A stretch of 64,000 nucleotides of DNA from Streptomyces sindenensis (GTDB taxonomy: Bacteria; Actinomycetota; Actinomycetes; Streptomycetales; Streptomycetaceae): positions 1-64,000 of the forward strand of contig NZ_BMSG01000002.1 in assembly GCF_014649035.1 (NCBI RefSeq), read 5' to 3'. Both the position numbers and the translations under genes were made by a program. How positions within the stretch are numbered: the first letter of the stretch is position 1; each line of letters starts with the position of its first letter. Of the stretch, positions 1-8,363 are shown one piece after another. The notes under the pieces were generated by a model. The model was not told where the DNA came from. It saw only the letters and a list, made by a program, of their open reading frames with translations, and did no database searches.

Positions 1-2
1 CC

Positions 3-47
3 AGCATCGCCTGCACCCTCATCTGCTACCGCAGGCTCACCAAATGA
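3..47 (+). pseudogene. C-terminal end of an IS5-like transposase (cut by window edge)
   Basis: The first open codons of the window read SIACTLICYRRLTK and then TGA. A tail ending in an ICYRRL-type motif is familiar from the C-terminus of IS5-family DDE transposases in Streptomyces. The rest of the gene lies outside the window, so intactness cannot be judged. It is followed at once by a hairpin. The family call rests on 14 residues and is tentative. Confidence 0.5.
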
Positions 48-57
48 GATGACTTCT

Positions 58-84
58 AAGGCCCAGGTCATCGACCCGGGCCTT
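58..84 (+). terminator. Hairpin after the transposase remnant
   Basis: A 7-bp stem (AAGGCCC/GGGCCTT), one mismatch, a further 3 bp (GGT/ACC) and a CATCG loop form a hairpin ten bases after the transposase stop. The inner part GGTCATCGACC is the same as in the hairpin at 6887-6917, which suggests that both derive from a common type of terminator. Confidence 0.55.
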
Positions 85-384
85 GTCTATTGTCTGGTTC
101 CATTCAGGCGTCGCAGGCCAGGTCCGGGCCGGGCAGTGTGCCCTCGTGCGACTCGGACGACCAACGGCGGAGCCCCCGGCAGCCCACCCCGAGCGGCGCC
201 TCCTGCGGCCGCCCACGGAGGGCGTCCCCGTGCCACCACCTCGCCGCCCCGCGCCGCCTGTCCCACCGTGAGAACCGGGCTTCCTACGCCAACGGCCCCA
301 TGCCGCAGTTGCCCGTTCGGCCGTGCCCCGTCGAAGGTGAACGATCTTGGTAACGAAGCCTGGGAATGAAATCCTGTTCGCACG

Positions 385-401
385 TGCGTTCAGTGAACGC
401 A
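385..401. promoter_or_regulatory. Perfect palindrome upstream of the RHS gene
   Basis: TGCGTTCA, one central G, and TGAACGCA form a perfect 17-bp palindrome ending 25 bases before the RHS start codon. Its position suits a repressor operator or an element overlapping the promoter. No regulator next to it is an obvious partner. Otherwise bases 90-384 show no gene or recognisable site. Confidence 0.4.
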
Positions 402-426
402 GTTTTGCACGGGGGGATTTCGCGCT

Positions 427-1893
427 GTGGCTGTGACCGTGCCCGATTGGGCCGACACCATGCCTGACCTGATCGGGATCAACTGGCCGAACGTCGACGA
501 AGACGCGTATCGGGACATGGCCGACGCTCTCAGAGAGTTCGCCGACGACGTCGAGGACGACGGTCACCTTGCCAACCAACACGTGCAACGTCTGCTGTCC
601 TCCGGAAGCGGCGAAGCTCTCGACGCGTTCAAGGGCCACTGGGGCAAGGTCCAGAAGAAACACGTGAAGGACCTGGCCGGCGGTGCGCGTACGATCGCCG
701 GCGCCTTGGACAACGCGGCCACGGCGATCGAGGCTATGAAGTACGCCGCACTCGTCCACCTCGGCGTGCTGGCCGGCAAGGCCGGCATCTCCATGGCGCT
801 GATACCGGTGACCGGCGGGCTCTCCATGCTCATCGGCGGGGCGGCCATCGCGGTCGCGCAGCAGGCCATCCGCCGGATCATCAAGGAGTGCATGGAGGAG
901 GTCGTCGGTTACATCGTCTCCGCCCTGACCGAGCCGGCCGTCGCCGCGCTGGAGAACATGGCCGCGGACCTCGCCGTACAGGTCGGTGCCAACGCGCTCG
1001 GCCTCCAGGACGGCGTCGACATGAACCAGGTCGGCCAGTCGGGTCAGGAAGGCTTCAAGGAAGGGGTGGCGGGGGCCAAGGATTCCCTCCAGCTCGCTTC
1101 GGCCGGCGGCTCCGGTCCCGGCCCCGCGCCCGGCAAGGGCGTGCACATCGAGCACGCGGAGCACACGCGCGCCGGTATCCAGCTGAACCTGGTCAGCGTG
1201 AACGTGCACGGCAGGACCGCGGGCAAGCTCTCCAAAGCCAGGACGTCCCACGGACGCGCCCGCGGCAAGGACGACATCGCCGGCGCCCTGGACCCCGTGA
1301 TCGACAAGGCCATGAAGGCGCTCGGCAAGGCCAACAAGGCCATGGGCGACCACGTCGGCAAGGCACTGCCGAAGGCGGTCAAGGAGATCTCCGACAACCA
1401 GAAGAAGATCGAGCTGGACATCAAGGAGATGATGTCCAAGGGCGTCAAGGTGCAGAAGGGCGACAAGGAAGACGGCTCACGCCCCGATACGCCCCGGAAC
1501 TCGGCCCGCACCAAGGCCGATGCCTTGAAAAACGCCAAGGAGGAGCCGCGCCGTAACGCCATCTCGCTGGAGAAGAAGACCTGCGAGAACGACCCGGTGG
1601 ACGTCGCCACCGGCGAGATGACCCTCCCGCAGACCGATCTGGCCCTGCCCGGGGTCCTTCCTCTGGTCCTTCGCCGGACCCATCTCTCCGGCTACCGTTA
1701 CGGCCAGTGGTTCGGGCGTAGTTGGGCCTCCACGCTGGACGAGAGAATCGAGCTGGACCCGCTCGGCGGGGGCGCGGTGTGGTCCCGGGAGGACGGTTCG
1801 CTCCTCGTCTATCCGCGGCTGCCTCTGCCCGAGGACGACGACGGGGTGCTCCCCGTGGAGGGCCCCCGGCTGCCGCTCCGGCACGGAGGCTAG
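427..1893 (+). CDS. RHS toxin N-terminal segment up to the first TAG (export domain and DUF6531)
   Basis: This 488-residue segment is what would be translated without readthrough. It carries a helical WXG-like N-terminus, a hydrophobic Gly/Ala stretch (about residues 125-150, with ALIPVTGGLSMLIGG) and the beginning of DUF6531 with LPQTDLALPGVLPLVLRR. If made alone it could still be exported but would lack both the RHS cage and the toxin. It is part of the larger disrupted gene 427-5229. Confidence 0.6.
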   Translation: MAVTVPDWADTMPDLIGINWPNVDEDAYRDMADALREFADDVEDDGHLANQHVQRLLSSGSGEALDAFKGHWGKVQKKHVKDLAGGARTIAGALDNAATAIEAMKYAALVHLGVLAGKAGISMALIPVTGGLSMLIGGAAIAVAQQAIRRIIKECMEEVVGYIVSALTEPAVAALENMAADLAVQVGANALGLQDGVDMNQVGQSGQEGFKEGVAGAKDSLQLASAGGSGPGPAPGKGVHIEHAEHTRAGIQLNLVSVNVHGRTAGKLSKARTSHGRARGKDDIAGALDPVIDKAMKALGKANKAMGDHVGKALPKAVKEISDNQKKIELDIKEMMSKGVKVQKGDKEDGSRPDTPRNSARTKADALKNAKEEPRRNAISLEKKTCENDPVDVATGEMTLPQTDLALPGVLPLVLRRTHLSGYRYGQWFGRSWASTLDERIELDPLGGGAVWSREDGSLLVYPRLPLPEDDDGVLPVEGPRLPLRHGG

Positions 1894-1917
1894 GGCAACA
1901 GCGAAACCACCTATCTC

Positions 1918-4467
1918 GTGACGGATCCGCGTTCGGGTCTGACGCGTTCCTTCCGCGGCGGCCCGTACAACGCGTCCTCCGCCTACTGGCTCCGGGAGAT
2001 CGAGGACCGCAACCTCAACCGGATCGACTTCGCCCGCCTTGGGGACGGCAGTCCGACCGCCGTCGTCCACTCCGGAGGCTACCGGGTCGCCCTGAACGTC
2101 GAGGACTCCCGCGTACGGGAGCTGTCCCTGCGTACTCCGGACGGTCCCGTCACCGTCCTGCGCTACGGCTACGACCCCCTCGGCAACCTCGACGCCGTCA
2201 TCAACTCGTCCGCCCTACCGCTGCGTTTCACATACGACCCGGACGACCGGATCACCTCGTGGACCGACCGTAATGACGCCACGTTCCGTTATGTGTACGA
2301 CGATGCGGGCCGCGTGGTCCGGACGGTCGGCCCGGACGGCTATCTGTCGTCGACGTTCGCGTACGACGTCCATCCGGAGACGGGCGACCGCGTCACCCGG
2401 TACACGGACTCCCTCGGCGCGACCAAGGTCCACCAGTTCAACGAACGGCTCCAGGCCGTCGCGGAGATCGATGCGCTGGGCGGCGTCACCCATCGCAGCT
2501 TCGACCGGTACGACCGGCTGCTGTCCCGGACCGACTCCCTCGGGCGTACCACCACGTACACCTACGACGATCGTGGAAACCCGGTCCGGGTCGAGCACCC
2601 CGACGGCACCGTGGCCCGGGTCGAGTACAACGAACTGAACCAGCTCGCAGCCGTAACCGGCCCCTACGGCGGGACTTCGCGGCAGGAGTACGACGACCGG
2701 GGCAACCCGACGCTCTTCACCCGGCCGGACGGTACGACGACCCGCCTCAGCCACGGCCCGCAGGGCCAGCTCCTCGGAGTCGACGACTCCCTGGGCGCGC
2801 TGGACCGGCTGCGCTGTGACGCGGCCGGTCTGCCCCTGGCGGTCCGCGGGCCGCTCGGTACGGTCACCCGCTACGTCCGGGACGCGTTCGGACGCCCGGT
2901 GCGCGTCACCGACCCGCAGGGCCGCACCACCGAGCTGGAGTGGACGGTCGAGGGCAAGCTCGCCCGCCGGACGGACCCCGACGGCTCGCAGCAGTCGTGG
3001 ACGTACGACGGCGAGGGCAACTGCCTTGCGCACACCGACGCTACGGGCGGCGAGACCCGCTTCGAGTACACCCACTTCGATCTGGTCTCCGCCCGCACCT
3101 CACCGGGCGGCGCACGCCAGGAGTTCACCCACGACACCGAGTTGCGCCTGACCCGGGTCACCAACCCCCAGGGACTGACCTGGGATTACACCTACGACGC
3201 GGCAGGCCGCACCACCGCGGAGACCGACTACGACGGCCGCACCCTCCGCTACTCCCACGACTCCTGCGGCCAACTCCTCTCCCGTACGAACGGACTCGGC
3301 CAGACGGTCCGCTACGAACGCGACCTCGCGGGCCGGGTCACCGCCAAGGACGCCGACGGGAGCGTCACGCGCTTCGCCTACGACATCCACGGCCGCCTTG
3401 TCTCGGCGACGGGCCCGGACAGCGAGCTGTCGTACGTACGCGACAGCTCGGGCAGGGTCCTCCGGGAGGTGTGCGACGGCCGCGAACTGGTCAACACCTA
3501 CGACGAGACCGGGCGGCGCACCCGTCGTGTCACCCCGTCCGGTGCGGTCAGCTCCTGGTCCTTCCCGGCCGGTCGCACCGCTGAGCTGACCGCCTCCGGC
3601 CACCGGCTGGGCTTCCACTTCGACGAGACGGGTCGCGAGACCGGCCGCCGGATCGGTGACGCGCTGGCCGTCGACCTCGCGTATGACCCGGCGGGGCGCC
3701 TGATCGACCAGCTCGTCCGGACGACCGGTGAACGGGTTCTCCAGCGCCGCACGTACACGTACCGCCCCGACGGACATCTCGCCTCGGCCGAGGAGCTGAC
3801 CGGAGGCCGCAAGCAGCTGGAGGTCTCCCGTGACGGCCGGGTCACCGGCGTCACGGCGGAGAACTGGTCGGAGCGGTACGCGTACGACGAGGCCGGGAAC
3901 CAGACCAGTGCCTCCTGGCCCGGTGCGGGCGACGCCTCCGGGCCGCGTGAGTACGCCGGAACGCGCATCACGCGTGCGGGCCGTGTCCGGTACGAACACG
4001 ACGCTCAGGGCCGGGTGATCCTGCGCCAGAAGACACGCCTCTCCCGCAAGCCCGAGACCTGGCGCTACGGCTGGGACGCGGAGGACCGCCTCGTCTCGGT
4101 CACCACGCCCGACGGTACGCGCTGGCGCTACCTCTACGACGCCCTGGGACGGCGCTCGGCCAAGCAGCGCCTGGCCGAGGACGGGGCGACGGCGGTCGAG
4201 GAGGTGACCTTCACCTGGGACGGCGACACTCTTTGCGAACAGACCACGACCACGACGGGCTCCCCGGATTCCGTCGCCCTCACCTGGGACCACGACGGCG
4301 TGACGCCGGTAACCCAGGTGGAACGCCGGCTCGTCGACCAGACGGAGGTCGACAGCCGCTTCTTCGCGATCATCACCGACCTCATCGGGTCGCCTCGTGA
4401 ACTGGTCGACGAACAGGGCGAGGTGGCGTGGCGCACCCGTTCCGCCCTGTGGGGAGCCACGTCGTAG
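1918..4467 (+). CDS. RHS repeat segment between the two TAG codons
   Basis: The stretch is in the same frame as 427-1893 and made of about twenty YD repeats (for example YTYDDRGNPVR, YGYDPLGNLD) that would fold into the RHS shell. It ends at LWGATS, just before the conserved RHS core. It has no ribosome site of its own that I can see, so independent translation is doubtful. The GTG at 1918 is only the first possible start after the TAG. Confidence 0.5.
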   Translation: MTDPRSGLTRSFRGGPYNASSAYWLREIEDRNLNRIDFARLGDGSPTAVVHSGGYRVALNVEDSRVRELSLRTPDGPVTVLRYGYDPLGNLDAVINSSALPLRFTYDPDDRITSWTDRNDATFRYVYDDAGRVVRTVGPDGYLSSTFAYDVHPETGDRVTRYTDSLGATKVHQFNERLQAVAEIDALGGVTHRSFDRYDRLLSRTDSLGRTTTYTYDDRGNPVRVEHPDGTVARVEYNELNQLAAVTGPYGGTSRQEYDDRGNPTLFTRPDGTTTRLSHGPQGQLLGVDDSLGALDRLRCDAAGLPLAVRGPLGTVTRYVRDAFGRPVRVTDPQGRTTELEWTVEGKLARRTDPDGSQQSWTYDGEGNCLAHTDATGGETRFEYTHFDLVSARTSPGGARQEFTHDTELRLTRVTNPQGLTWDYTYDAAGRTTAETDYDGRTLRYSHDSCGQLLSRTNGLGQTVRYERDLAGRVTAKDADGSVTRFAYDIHGRLVSATGPDSELSYVRDSSGRVLREVCDGRELVNTYDETGRRTRRVTPSGAVSSWSFPAGRTAELTASGHRLGFHFDETGRETGRRIGDALAVDLAYDPAGRLIDQLVRTTGERVLQRRTYTYRPDGHLASAEELTGGRKQLEVSRDGRVTGVTAENWSERYAYDEAGNQTSASWPGAGDASGPREYAGTRITRAGRVRYEHDAQGRVILRQKTRLSRKPETWRYGWDAEDRLVSVTTPDGTRWRYLYDALGRRSAKQRLAEDGATAVEEVTFTWDGDTLCEQTTTTTGSPDSVALTWDHDGVTPVTQVERRLVDQTEVDSRFFAIITDLIGSPRELVDEQGEVAWRTRSALWGATS

Positions 4468-5229
4468 AACCGCGACGCCGGCGCGTACACCCCCCTGCGC
4501 TTCCCCGGCCAGTACTTCGACCCGGAATCGGGCCTCCACTACAACCGACACCGCCACTATGACCCCGAGTCGGGGCGCTACCTCTCCCCGGACCCGCTCG
4601 GTCTGACCCCGGCCCCGAACGTGGTCACCTACGTCGACGACCCCACACTGTGGATCGACCCGCTGGGGCTGGCAGGATGCCCCCACCGGAGCGGGGAGCA
4701 CAAGCACAGCGTGGTGCTGGGCATCAACCAGAAGCCCGACCATGCCTCGAATTCTCTCGCAGCACATCTCCGCGCCAACGGTGATCCGGGGGCCCACACC
4801 TACAACGGGTCGGACTACGCCGGGGTCGAGGCAAGCGGGCCGATCTGGATGACGAACGTCATGGCCGCAGTGGGAGATCGCGACACCACCTTGTCCATCA
4901 CGCTCGACGGAATGCCCAACAGTAGAGGCGAGTACGGCAACTGGAACACCCCGGAGACCATCGTGGACGCCTTCCAAACCGCTGTCCAAAACGGGCAGCC
5001 GTTCGGCACCGCACCCCAGAACTGGCCGAGTGACGGGTTGGGGACGGCCTGGGAGATGAGCGTCGTCGCACGCAACGTACGCATGTACGAGTCGAGCTTG
5101 ATGTTCGACGATGACGAACCGATCGGCCGCCCGTGGGAGGAAATACGGTGGTATTCAGGCAATGAGGAGATCAAGGAAGTCCCGAAGCCGGACATCCCCG
5201 AGATACAACCCCCCAAGCCCCGAAAGTAA
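4468..5229 (+). CDS. RHS core and polymorphic toxin tail after the second TAG
   Basis: The core reads YTPLRFPGQYFDPESG...RYLSPDPLGL, then DPLGLAGC as the self-cleavage and delimiter zone. The tail of about 185 residues begins near 4676 (VVLGINQKPDH...). It resembles, from memory, the family named polymorphic toxin type 27; the conserved-looking pieces are YNGSDYAG, LSITLDG, GTAWEMS and EEIRWYSG. A possible internal start is GTG 4621. The tail shows no stop or frameshift, so the toxin module itself is still open. The next gene, 11 bases downstream, is the likely immunity gene. The toxin activity is unknown to me. Confidence 0.55.
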   Translation, partial: NRDAGAYTPLRFPGQYFDPESGLHYNRHRHYDPESGRYLSPDPLGLTPAPNVVTYVDDPTLWIDPLGLAGCPHRSGEHKHSVVLGINQKPDHASNSLAAHLRANGDPGAHTYNGSDYAGVEASGPIWMTNVMAAVGDRDTTLSITLDGMPNSRGEYGNWNTPETIVDAFQTAVQNGQPFGTAPQNWPSDGLGTAWEMSVVARNVRMYESSLMFDDDEPIGRPWEEIRWYSGNEEIKEVPKPDIPEIQPPKPRK

Positions 5230-5240
5230 TGGACTGACGA

Positions 5241-5612
5241 ATGACAAATGATGAAGCTCTCGCGCGGGCTGCGGAGATCGTCGCGACTGAGTGGAAGGAC
5301 ATCCTCGACTCCGAGGACGGCCTGATCGATCCCGCCATGCCCCGGGCGGCCTACGCAAACCCTCGCCTGCGGGAACTGTTTCCGACCGTCAGCCACGGCG
5401 CCCTGTACCTCAGCCGATGCATTCGCCACCCGCGGCCGCACGACGTGGGCAGCCTGTTCCCACGCGCCGGGGGCGGGTTCATGGTCGTCCGCCAGTCCGA
5501 CGGCACGGTTCTCGGGGAGCCCGAGACGGTGGAGGAGGCAGTGGCGTTGATCGCCGCGAACCTTCCAGAAGGCTGCGGCCCAGCCATCAACGGATCGGCT
5601 AACGATCTGTAA
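5241..5612 (+). CDS. DUF6193-type protein, candidate immunity protein for the RHS toxin
   Basis: A 123-residue soluble protein starts 11 bases after the RHS tail. It carries the signature I associate with DUF6193: LFPTVSHGALYLSRC in the middle, then GGGFMVV, AVALIAANLPEGCGPAI near the end. Genes in this position behind RHS toxins usually encode the cognate immunity protein. That role is inferred from position; the biochemical function of the family is not known to me. The gene is intact although the toxin gene in front has stops, which fits a need to keep immunity. Confidence 0.6.
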   Translation: MTNDEALARAAEIVATEWKDILDSEDGLIDPAMPRAAYANPRLRELFPTVSHGALYLSRCIRHPRPHDVGSLFPRAGGGFMVVRQSDGTVLGEPETVEEAVALIAANLPEGCGPAINGSANDL

Positions 5613-5748
5613 CCACAGAGGCAGCCATCTTCACCGCTCCTGCCGTGAGCACTCTGAGTTGGCATGGACGAGGCTGTTTGAAAGGTGCGTGCCGCACTCG
5701 GTGAGGGACAGGATTGCGAAGCAGTCCACGGATGCGGGCACCCGTGCC

Positions 5749-5782
5749 CCCATCCGTGCCCAGCCGAGCGGACAACAGCGGC
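5749..5782 (+). repeat. Dispersed repeat copy A
   Basis: First of four copies of a short element with the core CATCCGTGCCCAGC followed by GAGCGGACAACAGCGG. Copies B, C and D are at 6718, 9510 and 12673. Copies B and C stand about 90-95 bases before a tRNA-Gly 3' fragment; copy A has no such fragment behind it. The surrounding interval 5613-5949 contains no convincing gene. Confidence 0.75.
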
Positions 5783-5949
5783 CGGGGCTTCCTTTTCGTC
5801 TGGACCGCTCCGGGCGTCGCGCACCATCTCCGCACCACCTTGACGGTCTCCTCCGTTAGAGGCCCCACGAGCAGGCAGGACCATCATGTCCTGACCGTCG
5901 TTCCGCAGTGCGTCGTGAACGTGCCCGCCATCCCGCGTCCGCGCTGTGG

Positions 5950-6588
5950 CTAACGCACGGTCCGGCCACTGCTCAGCGGTATGAAGTCCCATTGCAGTCT
6001 CTGCTCCTCATCGACTACGGGCATGTTGCCGTTGAGAGGCTGGTTGGTCTCTAGAGCCGTGGCGACCGCCTCCATGAACACGGGCAGGGACGTCCACATA
6101 TCGTGCGAGCCGCGCATGATGCCTTCCGTGGCCTCTGCTTCATGGACGCGCCCCCGGTCGATCTCGGGACGGTGGTCCAGCACGAGGTAACCACCACCGA
6201 GGTCCCGCGCGAAGGGAATCAATTGCGGGTGCCCATACAGGATGCGACTGCCCCCAATCCTCATGAAATCGTACTCCGCCTCCTCTCCTCCCTCATCTGC
6301 CGTGCGCTTGTCGTAGAAGCCGGTGACAAGTCGCCAATCAGCCGCTATCCGACCTGTGCTCATCGGCCTGTAGATCCCAGGGAGCAGCGAACTCCGCTGG
6401 TCCAGGAGACCGTCGTGCCGCAGCAGCGAGATCACTAAGGGCTTGAGGAGCGGCTGGCCGATGACGCGTTCGGTCGCGGCGATGTCCTCCGGATGCGCGG
6501 GTGGCGCCAGCGCAGAGTATGTCGCCGACGCATGCTCGGACAGCCAATTCTCGATGCGCGTCCACGACTCACTGATCGATACGGTCAT
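5950..6588 (-). CDS. SMI1/KNR4 (SUKH) family protein
   Basis: The 212-residue protein starts at ATG 6588, preceded by AGGG at good spacing; an open frame extends further upstream but lacks a ribosome site and family-like sequence. Features of the SUKH superfamily are an N-terminal helix with ESWTRIENWLSEH, PAHPEDIAATERVIGQPLLKPLVISLLRHDG, and the central GHPQLIPFARDLGGGYLVLDHRP. SUKH proteins commonly act as immunity proteins against contact-dependent or polymorphic nuclease toxins. No toxin stands directly beside it, so it may be an orphan immunity gene protecting against toxins of competitors. It faces the RHS module convergently. Confidence 0.75.
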   Translation of the reverse strand: MTVSISESWTRIENWLSEHASATYSALAPPAHPEDIAATERVIGQPLLKPLVISLLRHDGLLDQRSSLLPGIYRPMSTGRIAADWRLVTGFYDKRTADEGGEEAEYDFMRIGGSRILYGHPQLIPFARDLGGGYLVLDHRPEIDRGRVHEAEATEGIMRGSHDMWTSLPVFMEAVATALETNQPLNGNMPVVDEEQRLQWDFIPLSSGRTVR

Positions 6589-6717
6589 GGCCGGTACCCT
6601 GCCACCTGGTGCTGACAATCTCTGAGCACAGCCAGACGGCGACCGTGGCAGGGATCCATCCGACTGGGGCCGTCTCGGTGACAAGCTTCGCGCCCTGCCC
6701 ACCCGCCAGTGCCGTGC

Positions 6718-6752
6718 CCCATCCGTGCCCTTCGGAGCGGACAACAGCGGTC
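6718..6752 (+). repeat. Dispersed repeat copy B
   Basis: This copy reads CCCATCCGTGCCC then TTCGGAGCGGACAACAGCGG, differing from the others at three positions. About 90 bases downstream is a tRNA-Gly 3' fragment (6839), the same arrangement as copy C. Confidence 0.75.
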
Positions 6753-6838
6753 AAGCACGGTGCCCAGAGGCCAGACCAACCTCGCCACCCCGGTCAAACA
6801 TGCAGTTCAGAGCCACTTTGGTCAACCAAGAACCGTTG

Positions 6839-6880
6839 ATTTCCAAGCTCAGAGAGCGAGTTCGATTCTCGTCACCCGCT
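6839..6880 (+). repeat. Degenerate 3' half of tRNA-Gly(CCC), putative attachment-site remnant 1
   Basis: The sequence contains TTCCAAGCTCAGAG, then a T-arm (GCGAG TTCGATT CTCGT) and the acceptor 3' strand CACCCGCT. It matches, from memory, the anticodon-loop-to-3'-end part of an actinobacterial tRNA-Gly with CCC anticodon, except that one C of the anticodon loop is changed and the CCA is CTT. No 5' half is present, so this is not a functional tRNA. Such 3' halves are what a tRNA-targeting integrase leaves as attL or attR. Confidence 0.7.
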
Positions 6881-6886
6881 CTTCCA

Positions 6887-6917
6887 CGAACCCCCAGGTC
6901 ATCGACCTGGGGGTTCG
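6887..6917 (+). terminator. Strong hairpin after tRNA-Gly fragment 1
   Basis: A perfect 13-bp stem (CGAACCCCCAGGT/ACCTGGGGGTTCG) with loop CATCG begins six bases after the tRNA fragment. It looks like an original tRNA terminator carried along with the 3' half. Confidence 0.8.
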
Positions 6918-7109
6918 TCCTTGTCCAGCCCTTCCTCAGCGCCTTGCACCACCTCCGCACCACCTGACCCCTTTTCGCGGCACTCGCGATCGCTCTTTGT
7001 CCGTCCTCGGGATCGCCGCACATGCCCGCAGTTCTATCGTTGTGCGCGTCGGATGGGCACGCCTGGCCACATGCTGAGGTGGCGCGTCCTCGCGAGCGGG
7101 GGGAGCGGC

Positions 7110-8090
7110 ATGGATGACAAGGCGCGGGCGCCAGTGCTGGAACTTGATGCGTACCGGAGCGAGTTGGTTCGCCACTGCTATCGCATGCTGGGGTCGTACG
7201 CAGAAGCCGAGGACGCCGCTCAGCAGACCCTCGTCCGAGCTTGGCAGAACGCCGGGCAGTTCGAGGGCAGGTCGTCCCTGCGCTCATGGGTGTACCGCAT
7301 CGCCACCAACGTGTGTCTGGACGCCTTGGCCTCCGGGAGGAGGCGGGCGCTGCCGATGGACCTGTCCGGGCCTTCGGACGGCGCCGCGCCTCCAGGCGCG
7401 CCGGCGGACAGCGCGCTGTGCATCGGCCCCCTGCCTGGTGGCGATCCGGCGGCTTCCGCGATGACCGGCGAGTCGGTGCGGCTGGCGTTCGTCGCCGCGC
7501 TCCAGCACCTGCCGCCCAAGCAGCGGGCCACGTTGCTCCTGCGGGATGTCCTCGGCTTCTCGGCCCGCGAGGTCGCCGACCTGCACGGCTGCACTCTCGC
7601 CTCCGCCAACAGCGCATTGCAGCGGGCCCGCGCCACTCTGGCCGACCGCCGGGACAGGGCCGACGGACTCGGCCTCCCGGCGCCCGGTGGCACCCAGCAG
7701 GTCCTGGCCGAGCGGTACGCGACGGCGTTCTCCCGGTACGACATGGAGGAGCTGGGATTGCTGCTCCACGTCGACGCCACTCTGTCCCTGCCGCCGTACG
7801 CGAAGTGGATGCGCGGGATGGCCGATATCAAGTCGTGGCTGACCGGACCGGCCGTCGGCTGCCGCGGTTCGCGGCTCATCCCGACCGTGGCGAACGGCTC
7901 TCCCGCCTTCGGCCAGTACCGGCCCCGTACGGACGGGACCGGCTACGAGCCCTGGGCTCTCCACGTCCTCGAGTTCTCCGGCGACCGCATCGAGAGCATC
8001 ACGGCATTCCGTGACACCGCGCTCCTCTTCCCTCAGTTCGGCCTGCCGGGACGCCTGAGCGGTGAAGCATGTCCCGGCGTCCCGACCTGA
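7110..8090 (+). CDS. RNA polymerase sigma-70 factor, SigJ/SigX5-like ECF type with SnoaL-like tail
   Basis: The start chosen is ATG 7110 with GGGGGGAG just upstream, giving 326 residues. Region 2 lies at about residues 10-85 (YRSELVRHCYRMLGSYAEAEDAAQQTLVRAW). Region 4 lies at about 125-185 (LPPKQRATLLLRDVLGFSAREVADLHGCTLASANSALQRAR). A C-terminal SnoaL_2-like domain (about 195-320) is typical of these long ECF factors and usually controls activity in place of a separate anti-sigma factor. The length matches the TIGR02960 family. It is convergent with the DUF4287 gene with no gap between the two stop codons. The target promoters cannot be read from the sequence. Confidence 0.85.
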   Translation: MDDKARAPVLELDAYRSELVRHCYRMLGSYAEAEDAAQQTLVRAWQNAGQFEGRSSLRSWVYRIATNVCLDALASGRRRALPMDLSGPSDGAAPPGAPADSALCIGPLPGGDPAASAMTGESVRLAFVAALQHLPPKQRATLLLRDVLGFSAREVADLHGCTLASANSALQRARATLADRRDRADGLGLPAPGGTQQVLAERYATAFSRYDMEELGLLLHVDATLSLPPYAKWMRGMADIKSWLTGPAVGCRGSRLIPTVANGSPAFGQYRPRTDGTGYEPWALHVLEFSGDRIESITAFRDTALLFPQFGLPGRLSGEACPGVPT

Positions 8091-8306
8091 TCACTTGGCG
8101 CTGTCCTCGGCGAGAGTGTGGGCGACGAGGGCATTCGCATGGCCGTGGCCGAGTCCGTGCTCGGACTTGAGCCAGCCGACCAGCTCCATGTGCTTGGTGA
8201 GCGGGGACGAACGAATGAGATCCTTCCACTCGGCGATCGGACGGCCGTACTTCTTCTCGATGGACGGGAAGTAGCTGGCAGGGCCCTTCACCGCGTTGTC
8301 GGTCAT
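8091..8306 (-). CDS. DUF4287 domain-containing protein
   Basis: The 71-residue protein starts at ATG 8306 (CGGAGC seven bases before); an in-frame ATG at 8333 is less likely because the paralogue at 39183-39398 begins at the same residue. Conserved features are GPASYFPSIEKKYGRP, an E-W-K-D-L motif, and a C-terminal helix HGLGHGHANALVAHTLAEDS. This is the DUF4287 pattern, a helical, possibly DNA-binding or helix-hairpin family of unknown function. The paralogue 31 kb away is almost identical in protein sequence, so recent duplication or transfer is likely. Confidence 0.85.
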   Translation of the reverse strand: MTDNAVKGPASYFPSIEKKYGRPIAEWKDLIRSSPLTKHMELVGWLKSEHGLGHGHANALVAHTLAEDSAK

Positions 8307-8363
8307 GGATGCTCCGTTTCGGATCGTGATCATCTTGGTGGAATCGGTGAGAACGGCGTTTGG

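Larger units (their letters stand above)
427..5229 (+). pseudogene. RHS-repeat polymorphic toxin, interrupted by two in-frame TAG codons
   Basis: One continuous frame runs from GTG 427 (GGGGGGA ribosome site 9 bases upstream) to the TAA at 5229, equivalent to 1600 residues. That is nearly the length of the intact paralogue at 32675-37450 (1591). Order: an alpha-helical WXG100-like/type VII export region (residues 1-250), a linker, a DUF6531 domain (from about 385, CENDPVDVATG), YD/RHS repeats (about 560-1330), the RHS core with DPLGL delimiter (about 1395-1412), and a variable toxin tail. TAG codons stand at 1891-1893 (codon 489) and 4465-4467 (codon 1347). Beside the paralogue the second replaces TGG (Trp). 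The first would be CAG or similar by a single change. No frameshift is seen and the reading frame is otherwise well kept, so the gene may be freshly inactivated or the stops may be misreads. Confidence 0.8.

Noticed and set aside
427..5229. Programmed recoding of TAG (for example to pyrrolysine or selenocysteine-like insertion)
   Set aside because: No downstream structure of that kind is evident, the paralogue has an ordinary Trp codon at one site, and a simple point mutation explains each TAG.
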